64,000 nt of DNA from Liminaster sp017519885 (GTDB taxonomy: Bacteria; Bacteroidota; Bacteroidia; Bacteroidales; UBA3663). Location of the stretch: positions 62,001 through 126,000 of the forward strand of contig JAFWRO010000036.1 of the NCBI GenBank assembly GCA_017519885.1, written 5' to 3'. Made by a program: the position numbers and the translations under genes. Shown in pieces: positions 41,380-49,864 of the stretch (the first letter of the stretch is position 1; every line of letters begins with the position of its first letter). The notes under the pieces are model-generated. The model did no database searches, was not told where the DNA came from, and was given only the letters and a program-made list of their open reading frames with translations.

Positions 41380-42885
41380 ATGAGCACAAGACCTCAGCAG
41401 ATGGCCAGCGGATCGTTCTGGAATGCGATGGAACGTTTCAGCACAATGGGCATCCAACTCATTTGTACGTTCATATTGGCACGTTTTCTGACGCCCAGTA
41501 TGTTCGGACTGATGGGTATGCTTGTAGTCTTCACGCTCATTGGAAATACCATCACTGAGTCGGGGTTTAGTCAAACATTGATCAACGAAAAGGAAGTGAG
41601 CAGGCAAACTTTGAGCACAGTATTCTGGACGAATATTGCTCTCTCCTTACTCATCTATTTCATACTTTGGTTTGCTGCTCCCTACATAGCAGGTTTCTAC
41701 CACGAGCCCATTCTTACCGATGTAAGCCGCGTCACGTTTCTGGTCATCCCACTTGGTGCATTAAGCATCATCCAGTTCACGCTTTGTAGTCGAGGCTTGG
41801 AGTTCCGCAAGATGTGCATCATCTCGATTACAGCCTCAATAATCAGTTGCATTATCGCCATCATTTGGGCTTGGCACACCCACAGCATATGGGCTCTTGT
41901 CGTTCAGAATGTGATGTCCTACGCACTTCGTGCCCTTGGCTTCTGGATTACCACAAAATTTCGTCCGGCACTTACTTTTGCGAGCGATGAATTGCGACGA
42001 CTCTTTGCATTTTCGCGCAACCTGCTCATCACAGGACTAATCGGCAACATCTTCAACAATATCTACACGCTGCTTATCGGACGCTTTTATGGAGCAACAC
42101 AAGCCGGCTACTTCGTGCAGGCCGATCGCATCCGTCTTGTCACCTCCAACAGTATGACACAGGTGGTTCAAAGCGTCAGTTACCCCATTCTTTCGCAAAT
42201 CAATAACTCCTCAAACCCTTCAAATCCTTCGAACTCTTCAAACCCTTCAAACTTCTCAAACCTTTACCATCCCTATCGTCGAATCATCCTCGTCACCCTC
42301 CTCTTTGTCGGTTTTCTGATGACCTTATTGATGAGTGTAGGCGAAGACCTTATGCAACTCCTTATGGGAAGTGCAGAATGGCGAGTGGCAGGACAATATC
42401 TGATGGCTTTGGGTGTTGTAGGTATCCTTTATCCGCTCCACGCTGTCAATCAGAACATCCTGCTCGTCAAAAAGATGGGTCGTACTGTGCTTTGGATAGA
42501 AATTGCTCGTCGCGCGTTAATGATCGTGCTCATCGTTGCAGCCCTGCAATTCGGAGTAGAGGTGTTTGTGTGGAGTTACGCACTCTATTCATTCCTACTC
42601 ATCTTCCTCAACCTTTACGTCTGCGGTCGTCCTATCGGCTATAACCTTATGGCCCAATTGCGTGACATCAGTCCCATCCTCATGGGTTTTCTCCTGATGA
42701 TAGTCGTTGCTGAATGCAGCAATCACATCCTTTCAATGCAAAATCTTATCCTGCGATTCACCATCACTCTCTCACTCACGCTAATCGTAGGACTCCTTTA
42801 CTTCCATCGTCATCCATCGTTCCGCGAAGCACATGACTTGGCGACTCAGCTTCTGAAATCGAAGTATAATCAAATTAAGCCATAA
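41380..42885 (+). CDS. Wzx-like oligosaccharide flippase
   Basis: Flippases of the MATE/MOP superfamily turn undecaprenyl-linked repeat units across the inner membrane. The 501 residues have about 12-14 hydrophobic spans, with GSFWNAMERFSTMGIQLICT at the start and ARFLTPSMFGLMGMLVVF typical of the polysaccharide-transporter branch. In the central cytoplasmic loop (about residues 278-296) lies SNPSNPSNSSNPSNFSNL, encoded by a 9-bp-period repeat of the family found in many spacers; this replaces the short loop usual in the family. The gene ends the polysaccharide module, with a strong hairpin behind it. Confidence 0.87.
   Translation: MSTRPQQMASGSFWNAMERFSTMGIQLICTFILARFLTPSMFGLMGMLVVFTLIGNTITESGFSQTLINEKEVSRQTLSTVFWTNIALSLLIYFILWFAAPYIAGFYHEPILTDVSRVTFLVIPLGALSIIQFTLCSRGLEFRKMCIISITASIISCIIAIIWAWHTHSIWALVVQNVMSYALRALGFWITTKFRPALTFASDELRRLFAFSRNLLITGLIGNIFNNIYTLLIGRFYGATQAGYFVQADRIRLVTSNSMTQVVQSVSYPILSQINNSSNPSNPSNSSNPSNFSNLYHPYRRIILVTLLFVGFLMTLLMSVGEDLMQLLMGSAEWRVAGQYLMALGVVGILYPLHAVNQNILLVKKMGRTVLWIEIARRALMIVLIVAALQFGVEVFVWSYALYSFLLIFLNLYVCGRPIGYNLMAQLRDISPILMGFLLMIVVAECSNHILSMQNLILRFTITLSLTLIVGLLYFHRHPSFREAHDLATQLLKSKYNQIKP
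42211..42265. repeat. In-frame 9-bp-period repeat inside the flippase gene
   Basis: Six units TCAAACCCT, TCAAATCCT, TCGAACTCT, TCAAACCCT, TCAAACTTC, TCAAACCTT. Same family and period as the tracts at 6604, 25258, 26538 and 34891; here read as coding sequence. Confidence 0.75.
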
Positions 42886-42905
42886 ATGTTTAGAAAGAAA
42901 AAGAT

Positions 42906-42945
42906 AAAAGTATGACCAACCTTCGTCAAGATTGGTCACACTTTT
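42906..42945. terminator. Bidirectional terminator hairpin after the flippase gene
   Basis: AAAAGT-A-TGACCAA pairs with TTGGTCA-C-ACTTTT (42906-42919, 42932-42945): 13 paired bases and one mismatch, with an A-rich 5' and T-rich 3' side. It can end both the rightward export cluster and the leftward lipoprotein gene. Confidence 0.8.
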
Positions 42946-42987
42946 GTATTAATCGTAAATGCTGCTTGCTAAGCAATTGATGTCAAA

Positions 42988-43821
42988 TCAATAGCCATAA
43001 TTGTTTGTTCCCGTCCAATCATCACTATACGAAAGAGGGAACGAAACGCCATCGGAGAAGAAGTATCCCGAGTAGAGGCTGATATAACCGGCTTGGACTG
43101 GGACTTGTTCAAATGTCTTGGCAGCAATTTCGTTGTTATTCGAACCTAATGCCGTTAAAACGACATCACCGACATAACCTGATGCTGGAACGAAGGTGAA
43201 CAAGTTGACCGAAAAAGTCTTTGTACCAGCATATTTTGAAACATCAATAGAAAAATTATAATCTGAATCATATTCAACACCAGACATTGTTTTTAGATCA
43301 AAAACTTTGCTAAGACCTGGGGCTTCGACAGCCATCTTTGATACCTCGGCTGGTATTTTGTCCAAAGTCTTCAACTGAACATTGGAGATAACCAAAGGCA
43401 GCGTAATATCTTCGACAGAAGTATTTTCATCAACTTCAATGGATAGATGATATGCCCAAGTATAACTGAGGGCAGTACGGTCAGTGGGCCAAGTTACGGT
43501 CAAATCTGCAGTACTAAAGGAGGACCAAATCTGGTCGGCAGCGACAAAATAAATGTCATGCGTTCCATATTCGAGCGGCATACCGAAAGCGGCAAGCGAA
43601 TTCTTGATGCTCGTCGTAACCTTGTCACCGAGTTTGTCGATTACAAGAAGATTACCGGGTTCTTTAATAGCTCGGGTCATCGAGGTTTGTTCGACACCAT
43701 CCAACTCAAGATTAAAAGTTACCACTTTGTTGTTGACTGACAGCTCTTCGTCCGAGTTTTGATAACATGAGGCAAGAGCTAATGACAGAAAAAGACTGGT
43801 TAATGCTAGAGTTTTTTTCAT
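42988..43821 (-). CDS. Fimbrillin-like lipoprotein
   Basis: The 277 residues start with a lipoprotein signal (lipobox ALASC, Cys about 19). An early strand VVTFNLELDGVEQTSMTRAI resembles the donor strand region of Bacteroidetes FimA/Mfa fimbrillins, whose mature form is released by a gingipain-like cleavage after Arg. The remainder is predicted as beta-rich with aromatic and Asp/Ser turns (YTWAYHLSIEVDENTS, FVPASGYVGDVVLTAL). No companion fimbrial genes (FimB, Mfa-type anchor) are nearby, so it could be a stand-alone surface lipoprotein. Assignment is by resemblance only. Confidence 0.5.
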   Translation of the reverse strand: MKKTLALTSLFLSLALASCYQNSDEELSVNNKVVTFNLELDGVEQTSMTRAIKEPGNLLVIDKLGDKVTTSIKNSLAAFGMPLEYGTHDIYFVAADQIWSSFSTADLTVTWPTDRTALSYTWAYHLSIEVDENTSVEDITLPLVISNVQLKTLDKIPAEVSKMAVEAPGLSKVFDLKTMSGVEYDSDYNFSIDVSKYAGTKTFSVNLFTFVPASGYVGDVVLTALGSNNNEIAAKTFEQVPVQAGYISLYSGYFFSDGVSFPLSYSDDWTGTNNYGY

Positions 43822-43948
43822 AATAAATTATTTTAAGGGTAATATTAGAATGAATTAATGCATAAAGATAATCATTGTACAGATAATTAACTATTTTCAA
43901 AGATTTTAAGGATAAATTTGTTTTAGTAATATAAGAAAAGTATTTATC

Positions 43949-44016
43949 AAGGGGGAATAGAGCATTCCTTTCAATTCAAGAACTTATGAATAGTAGAAAA
44001 TTTACTATTCCCCCTT
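43949..44016. repeat. 12-bp inverted repeat between the lipoprotein and OmpA genes
   Basis: AAGGGGGAATAG (43949-43960) returns as its reverse complement CTATTCCCCCTT (44005-44016). Inside, GAATAGTA (43988-43995) and TACTATTC (44003-44010) form a second, exclusive stem. The flanks TATCA / TGATA also match. Two alternative hairpins sharing one arm suggest a switch or a terminator of ompA. Confidence 0.6.
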
Positions 44017-44032
44017 AATGATACCATCAATA

Positions 44033-45166
44033 TTATTTCTTTTCAGCCTCCTTGATGTCGATGATCACGACGCGGTTGAGGTCATTCTCCTGGAAAGGCT
44101 GAACCTTGTCACCATAGGCACGGCTTTCGATACGTGAAGCTGGTACGCCATACGAGCCTGTAAGCACATCAACGATGGTTTGGGCTCGACGCTCCGAAAG
44201 ACGCTGGTTGTAGTTAGGATTACCCGTTTCACGGTCGGCATAGCCCTTCACGAGAACGGTTCCAATCTCGTGGTCACGAATAAAGTTGCTCAGGCCACGC
44301 AACTTGGCATCTTCCGACGGACGGATTTCTGCATTGTCAAGGTCGAAGAACACTTCGATATGAACTTCTTCGGCAGAATTATAGACAACGGCAGGAAGTG
44401 GTTCCGGTTGGGCGTTGGTTCCGGGATGGTTACCATTCCAAGGACAACGTGCCAGCGAAAGACCACAGACGTCGCAATACTTCGTGTCGCTGATGAGTTC
44501 TGAGCGATCGACATCGCGCGAACTACTTGGATGACCCCAGCAATACTTCAATCCCAGCATTGTGGTAAGCTGCCAATCGCGATGAGTATTCGATTTGCTG
44601 TTGAAGCGGTCCTTCAGGTTGTTGGCATCAAATTCGAGTTCTACAATCCAATTGCGGCTGATGTTGGCACCCACAATGGCACCCAGTCGCATATTGTAAC
44701 TCTTCAGGCTACTGTGGCTATCGATCATTCGATCCTGGATGGGATATTTGGCTGCATCCTCAGCATCCCACGAATAGTTGAAACCGGCACCGGCAAGCAG
44801 AGAGAAATCGAGTAGATGTTCGGTATCCTCAAGGAAAAGATTAACGATATTGAACGTAAGGTCAGCATCGATGGTGTAGTACTTGAAGTTCATCGTCTCA
44901 TCGGCACTCTTGAATGCAGTCTTCGACCACAATCCTTGGAAATCGCCACGGATACCCACTACCGGTGTCATCTGACGACCCAACTGAACTCCGAAGGCAG
45001 GAGCGATAAGCGAGCCGAAATCATAATTGGTAGGAACCCACTGTATTCCTCCCTTGATGCCACCGTACCAATAGGGGCTGGATTGATAATCCTGCACGAT
45101 AAGCTTTTGAGCGGATACACACAAGGCACTGCTGAGCGCCAATGCGACTAAGAATAGTTTCTTCAT
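44033..45166 (-). CDS. OmpA-family outer-membrane protein with a periplasmic Cys/His motif
   Basis: The 377 residues have a signal peptide (about 1-19, ending VSAQ), a beta-barrel-like N-terminal domain (about 25-210, alternating hydrophobic strands such as GIRGDFQGLWSKTAF and MRLGAIVGANISRNWIVELEF), a linker and an OmpA C-terminal peptidoglycan-binding domain (about 265-370: VFFDLDNAEIRP, LVKGYADRETGNPNYNQRLS, ERRAQTIVDVL). Between barrel and OmpA domain is YCDVCGLSLARCPWNGNH (230-247), a C-x2-C-x6-C-x5-H arrangement that could bind metal. ATG 45166 (MKKLFLVALALSS) is preferred to an upstream start without signal character. Confidence 0.86.
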   Translation of the reverse strand: MKKLFLVALALSSALCVSAQKLIVQDYQSSPYWYGGIKGGIQWVPTNYDFGSLIAPAFGVQLGRQMTPVVGIRGDFQGLWSKTAFKSADETMNFKYYTIDADLTFNIVNLFLEDTEHLLDFSLLAGAGFNYSWDAEDAAKYPIQDRMIDSHSSLKSYNMRLGAIVGANISRNWIVELEFDANNLKDRFNSKSNTHRDWQLTTMLGLKYCWGHPSSSRDVDRSELISDTKYCDVCGLSLARCPWNGNHPGTNAQPEPLPAVVYNSAEEVHIEVFFDLDNAEIRPSEDAKLRGLSNFIRDHEIGTVLVKGYADRETGNPNYNQRLSERRAQTIVDVLTGSYGVPASRIESRAYGDKVQPFQENDLNRVVIIDIKEAEKK

Positions 45167-45201
45167 GATGATTAATGTTAGTGATGTGTTATATTTATTT
45201 G

Positions 45202-45209
45202 CAAATATA
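45202..45209 (-). promoter_or_regulatory. -7 element of the OmpA gene
   Basis: On the minus strand TATATTTG plus C, 36 bp before the ATG, matches TAnnTTTG well; no clear TTTG is seen 20 bp upstream. Confidence 0.6.
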
Positions 45210-45312
45210 GGATATTTTGTCTTAGGAAATGATAATTTCATGAAAATAATTATTTGACCGAATCATTGGCAAGAATCACAGAGAGAAATCTGCAAACCCG
45301 ACTTTGCACAAA

Positions 45313-45786
45313 TCAGTCATGATGGTAGGGCTCACCTCGAATAATGGTAAAGGCACGATAGAGCTGCTCTACCAGGAAAAGCCGTACCATCTGATGGGAG
45401 AATGTCATCTTCGAAAGCGAAATCTTCTGCTGTGCGGCTTCGTAGATGCGATCCGAGAAGCCGTAAGGCCCACCGATGAGCAGCACAAGGCGTTTAGGAA
45501 CCGTCTGCAGCTTCTGCTCCATCCATTGGCTGAATTCCCGACTGGTCATCTCTCGTCCACGTTCGTCGAGCAGAACAAGTACATCGCCCGGCTGAAGACG
45601 CTCCAGCACCTGGTCGGCCTCGCGTTCCTTCTGCTGTTCCTGACTCAGGTTCTTGGTGTTCTTCAGGTCGGGTATCTCCTCAATCTGCGTCGGCACATAG
45701 TGCGTCAGGCGCTGCACGTATTCATTGATGAGCGCAGGATAAACCGTTCCCGTTGTCCTACCTGTGAAGATGATCTGTAGTTTCAA
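45313..45786 (-). CDS. rlmH: 23S rRNA (pseudouridine1915-N3)-methyltransferase
   Basis: RlmH methylates pseudouridine 1915 in helix 69 of 23S rRNA using SAM. The 157 residues match the SPOUT family end to end: MKLQIIFTGRT, VLLDERGREMTSREFSQWM, LVLLIGGPYGFSDRIYE and the C-terminal SLSKMTFSHQMVRLFLVEQLYRA, where the trefoil knot binds SAM, closing with GEPYHHD. It lies alone between the OmpA gene and an AsmA-like gene, with an AT-rich repeat upstream. Confidence 0.95.
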   Translation of the reverse strand: MKLQIIFTGRTTGTVYPALINEYVQRLTHYVPTQIEEIPDLKNTKNLSQEQQKEREADQVLERLQPGDVLVLLDERGREMTSREFSQWMEQKLQTVPKRLVLLIGGPYGFSDRIYEAAQQKISLSKMTFSHQMVRLFLVEQLYRAFTIIRGEPYHHD

Positions 45787-45826
45787 ATTATCAATTGTTA
45801 ATTGTTAATTATTAATTGTTAATTGA
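45785..45826. repeat. AT-rich dispersed repeat, copy 3
   Basis: CAATTGTTAATTGTTAATTATTAATTGTTAATTG fills the spacer between the AsmA-like and rlmH genes, starting inside the first rlmH codon. Confidence 0.75.
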
Positions 45827-45828
45827 AA

Positions 45829-47646
45829 CTATTCATCATCAAGCAGATCATTCGAGATCGAATCGATTTCGATGTCGTCGAGGTTACGGGCGTCTTGTTT
45901 AAGGATGTCAGCACCAGTCGATTTATTTCGATTGCGACGGAACGGCGAAGTGCAGACCTTCACGATGAACTTGCCCATCGTGCGGAAAAGCACACGCTTG
46001 TAGCTGAACTTGGGGTCTTCGATGTCGCCCTTTACGGGAAGATTGATGTCGAGCACATCGTCTTTGTCCGTGAGGATATAGACACCCGTGCGGAAAGGAA
46101 TGTTCATTTCCGACTGCACGCCACGACGTTTCTTCTCAACCTTCGGATTGCGCACGATGATGTGGTTCTGTCCAAGCAGACGTCCGTCCTTTGTGTCGTA
46201 CATCAGATTGGCCGACAGGATGCCGCTCGAGACCTCATTGCCGAACATCTGCACGGTATAGGGTGAGAAGTCCTTGACTTCGATTTTCTCTGCCTGAACC
46301 ACCATATGCATATCACGCTGATCGAGCGTGCGTCCATCGTACCAGAACCTCAGATGTCCCTCGCGTCCCAACTGCGCATCGGCCGTGATATGATTGATGC
46401 CGTGGAGCGAGAAGTTGGGTGCCTTGATATTGACGTTCGACAGTTCATACACAAACGGTTCGCCAATCAGCGACTCGTCGCGATAACTGAGTCGTGCCGA
46501 ATCGATAAGTAGGGAATCAATCTGGAGATGCTGTCTGCGAATCAGTCCATTGTATTCGACCGACGACTCTTCGGCAAGCGCTGCCAGAGAATCGGCATTC
46601 TGAATGTATTCTGAATAGTCGATGCCCTGCTCGGCAAGGCGTATCGAATCGCGTTCGGCCCAGATCTTCTCAGCCTTGAGGATAAGACGTGAGAAGTTGT
46701 CGAGACTATCCTTGTCGTACTGGATTCGAATATAAGGACGTTCGAAATGCACACGGCTCAAGTTGATGCGATTGGCAGGCAGGTCCATGTCGCGCACATC
46801 GATGGACACCGTGTCGCATCGCACCATGGCCTTTCCCTCTTCGTCGAAGACGTTCAGGTTCTTGATGCCCGCTGTGCCTCTAAGCGAAAAGTCGAGCAGG
46901 TGTGCCACGCTGCCCTGCATCAGAAGGTCGAGGTTGATGAAGCCCTGTATGTCACCCAGATAAATGCTTTGGCGCAAATAGGGAAGCAATCCCTTCATGT
47001 TGAACCCGTCGACCTTGAAGACCATGCTGTAAAGCTTGTGCTTGTCGTCGTAGTCGACCATCGTCTTCAGCGTGCCGCCTTCAGTGAAATTCAGGCTGAT
47101 GCCCACCGAAGTATTGATGTCACGCAGGTCGATGCCGGGAATGAAGAGCTGGAAGTCATTGAGGCTGAACTCGCTGCCCACCAGCGAATCCTTGTAGTGA
47201 ATATAGCTGTTGTGGATATTGATGTCCTTGATCACCAGGGGCAGAGGTTCGGTACTGTCGTCGAGCGCAAGACGTTCGATGATGTCCGAGAAATTGAAGA
47301 CCGTATCGCGTTGCAGGATGTCCACCTTGAGTTCGTCGGCCTCGAGTTCGTCGAGCATATAGGTGCGCAGGAATACGCGAGGCACATTCAGATGCGTCCT
47401 GATCTGCTTGGCGCTCAGGAAACGCGTCGTGTCATCCTTCTCTGCGATGAACAGCGAATCGACACTAAGGCTTCCCGTGAAGCCGTTGAGCCTGACAGTT
47501 CCGACCTGTACCCTGCGCCCAAGCAGTTCGGCACCGTGGGTATTCAGGTAGTTACGGATGTATGAGCCGCCTCCGAACGTGATGACCGTTGAAATCAAAA
47601 CGATGATGCCAAGGATAATGGCAAGAATCTTCAGGAATTTGGACAT
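45829..47646 (-). CDS. AsmA/DUF748-like envelope protein
   Basis: The 605 residues have one N-terminal membrane helix (about 5-27: ILAIILGIIVLISTVITF) and a long periplasmic region rich in beta strands. Motifs of the AsmA-like superfamily are visible at both ends: LGRRVQVGTVRLNGFTGSL near the start, and LPVKGDIEDPKFSYKRVLFRTMGKF near 550, the region conserved in DUF748 proteins. Such proteins bridge the envelope and move lipids or help outer-membrane assembly. The C-terminal tail is basic then acidic (FRRNRNKSTGAD ... DDIEIDSISNDLLDDE). It is monocistronic as far as spacing shows. Confidence 0.78.
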   Translation of the reverse strand: MSKFLKILAIILGIIVLISTVITFGGGSYIRNYLNTHGAELLGRRVQVGTVRLNGFTGSLSVDSLFIAEKDDTTRFLSAKQIRTHLNVPRVFLRTYMLDELEADELKVDILQRDTVFNFSDIIERLALDDSTEPLPLVIKDINIHNSYIHYKDSLVGSEFSLNDFQLFIPGIDLRDINTSVGISLNFTEGGTLKTMVDYDDKHKLYSMVFKVDGFNMKGLLPYLRQSIYLGDIQGFINLDLLMQGSVAHLLDFSLRGTAGIKNLNVFDEEGKAMVRCDTVSIDVRDMDLPANRINLSRVHFERPYIRIQYDKDSLDNFSRLILKAEKIWAERDSIRLAEQGIDYSEYIQNADSLAALAEESSVEYNGLIRRQHLQIDSLLIDSARLSYRDESLIGEPFVYELSNVNIKAPNFSLHGINHITADAQLGREGHLRFWYDGRTLDQRDMHMVVQAEKIEVKDFSPYTVQMFGNEVSSGILSANLMYDTKDGRLLGQNHIIVRNPKVEKKRRGVQSEMNIPFRTGVYILTDKDDVLDINLPVKGDIEDPKFSYKRVLFRTMGKFIVKVCTSPFRRNRNKSTGADILKQDARNLDDIEIDSISNDLLDDE

Positions 47647-47707
47647 CTTTCTATTGATTTAAGGATTACGTGAAATATAGTTTACGCAATACGGTATATA
47701 GCGGACA

Positions 47708-49738
47708 CTACACCGTTTCCTGTGCTGGAGCAACGAAGATCTTGAAAAGTTCAATGTCGCCTACCGAGCCATTCACGACGACACGGTCGCCCGGCTTGAA
47801 GCTCTCGGTGGCTTTGGGGTTGTTGACGTTGCCCGTGTCACGCAGAATGCGAATGACGCTCACACCCGTCTTGTTGCGAAGATCCAGGTCGCGCAACGAT
47901 TGTCCCAATGCCGATGAATTTTCGGGTATGGTAACCTCGCCGAAATGTATGCCTTCAAAATCTTCATCCGCTTCCTGTGCCTTCTTTCTCTCGGCACGCT
48001 TGCCCTGTCGCATGGCGATTTCTCGGGCCGAAAGATTGGTGAGGAAATTCTCTTCAAGCAGATGCGAACGTTCCTGAATCTTCGACGACCTCGTGATGAA
48101 GAAGAAGACAGCTATGCCCATGGCAAGGACGATACCGATGGTGGCATCGAAGATCTTACCGATGCACGATGTTATGATGGCAAGGACGAGGACGATACGG
48201 AAGGCATTGAAGACGATGAGCAGACCACGTGTGAACATGCTGCCCTTTTCCCACAGCAGCCCTGCGTCCTTGTTGCGCTTGTCCTTGTTGACAATCTGGT
48301 AAAGCAGAGGTGAAAGCACGGTGAACAGCAGGCCAAGGCTGACGAGTCGGCCTATCCAGAGATGCGGTTCGCTGAAGACGGTGGCAACACCATCGTTGAC
48401 AAACGTTGCAATCCTGTCGCTGAGCAGAGTGAAATAGAGCGTGGCAATGAAGACGCTGACAATCGTATAGATGACCACTGGCAGGATAGCCTTGCCAAGA
48501 TAACGCTGCGTCAGGGAAGCTTCCTTCTGCGTGCTGCGGCTATGTCCGTAGGCATCGAGCATTAGTTTCCAGCGACGTGGAAGTATCTTGTCAACGCGCT
48601 CGTAGGCAGGTTCAGCCAGGCGGATGGTATAGGGCGTCAGGAAGGTGGTGATGACCGAAACGGCCACGATGACCGGATAGAGGAAAGGTTCGGTCACGCC
48701 CTTGTCAGTACCGAAGTTGGCGATGATGAATGCGAATTCTCCGACCTGTGTCAACGAGAATGCAGCCTGCATAGCGGTCTTCAATGGTTGTCCCGAAAGC
48801 ACCACGCCAAGCGATGCGAAGATGACCTGTCCGCAGATCACGAGCAGCGTGATGAGCGAGATGGGGAGCCAGTATTTCAAGAGCAACGCAGGGTCAATCA
48901 TCATACCCACCGACACGAAGAAGACGGCACCGAACATATTCTTGATGGGCGAAAGCAGATGTTCGATTTTCTCAGCCTCGACGGTTTCGGCAAGGATGCT
49001 GCCCATAACGAATGCACCGAGCGCCGAACTGAAGCCTGCGCCTTCGGCCAGGAGCACCATACCCAGGCAGAGACCCAGCGCCACGATGGTGAGCGTCTCG
49101 TCGTTGAGATGCTGCTTGCAGACGCGCAACAAGGTCGGGATAAGGAAGAGGCCCGCAGCAAACCAGAAGAGCAGGTATGCGGCCAGCTTGCCTACCTCCC
49201 ACGCCATCTCCGAACCGTCGAACGACTGATTGACGGCCAACGAGGCCAGAAGCACCATCAGCACGACGGCAAAGAGGTCTTCGACCACAAGGATACCGAA
49301 ACATATGTTTGCAAACTTCTGCTGACGAAGACCCAGGTCATCGAGCGCCTTGAAGACAATCGTCGTCGACGACATGCAGAGCATACCGCCGAGGAAGAGC
49401 GAATTCATCTGGTCCCATCCCATAGCGCGACCGAGAAGGAATCCGCACGACATCATGCCCACCACGATTGTAAAGCAGCCGATGAGCGCCGTAGTGCCCA
49501 TCTTCACAAGTTTCTTGTACGAGAACTCAAGACCAAGGGAGAACAGCAGGAAGATGACGCCAATCTCGCCCCAGATCTTCACGCTTTCCTCATCGCTGAC
49601 CCAACTGGAGCCGAAAACGTAAGGGCCCACCAGCAGACCGGCCACAATGTAGCCGAGCACTACAGGTTGTTTCAGAAACTTGCACACCAGGCTCGTGAAG
49701 CCTGCTGTCAGCATGATTATACCAAGATCATGAATCAT
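47708..49738 (-). CDS. KefB-type cation:proton antiporter with C-terminal TrkA_C domain
   Basis: A CPA2 antiporter exchanging K+ or Na+ for H+. The 676 residues have about 12 membrane spans in the N-terminal 400 (HDLGIIMLTAGFTSLVCKFL, VLGYIVAGLLVGPYVFGS, FLLFSLGLEFSYKKLVKMG, the CPA2 core LCMSSTTIVFKALDDLGL) and a further hydrophobic cluster (about 415-545) before a TrkA_C-like cytosolic domain (about 590-676: GEVTIPENSSALGQSLRDLDLRNK...GDRVVVNGSVGDIELFK). That layout is the usual Bacteroidetes form, without a full RCK nucleotide-binding domain. Confidence 0.88.
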   Translation of the reverse strand: MIHDLGIIMLTAGFTSLVCKFLKQPVVLGYIVAGLLVGPYVFGSSWVSDEESVKIWGEIGVIFLLFSLGLEFSYKKLVKMGTTALIGCFTIVVGMMSCGFLLGRAMGWDQMNSLFLGGMLCMSSTTIVFKALDDLGLRQQKFANICFGILVVEDLFAVVLMVLLASLAVNQSFDGSEMAWEVGKLAAYLLFWFAAGLFLIPTLLRVCKQHLNDETLTIVALGLCLGMVLLAEGAGFSSALGAFVMGSILAETVEAEKIEHLLSPIKNMFGAVFFVSVGMMIDPALLLKYWLPISLITLLVICGQVIFASLGVVLSGQPLKTAMQAAFSLTQVGEFAFIIANFGTDKGVTEPFLYPVIVAVSVITTFLTPYTIRLAEPAYERVDKILPRRWKLMLDAYGHSRSTQKEASLTQRYLGKAILPVVIYTIVSVFIATLYFTLLSDRIATFVNDGVATVFSEPHLWIGRLVSLGLLFTVLSPLLYQIVNKDKRNKDAGLLWEKGSMFTRGLLIVFNAFRIVLVLAIITSCIGKIFDATIGIVLAMGIAVFFFITRSSKIQERSHLLEENFLTNLSAREIAMRQGKRAERKKAQEADEDFEGIHFGEVTIPENSSALGQSLRDLDLRNKTGVSVIRILRDTGNVNNPKATESFKPGDRVVVNGSVGDIELFKIFVAPAQETV

Positions 49739-49822
49739 AAATATATATATTTATGGATATTAAGGGATATTTGGGGATATTTAGGGACATTGCCTTCGCC
49801 TTGTTGAATTATGGCCAAACAG

Positions 49823-49858
49823 GAATTGTTAATTATTAATTGTTAATTGTCAATTTAA
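49823..49858. repeat. AT-rich dispersed repeat, copy 4
   Basis: GGAATTGTTAATTATTAATTGTTAATTGTC, with the same core as at 19501, 41319 and 45785, in the antiporter-lon spacer. Confidence 0.75.
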
Positions 49859-49864
49859 CATTCG

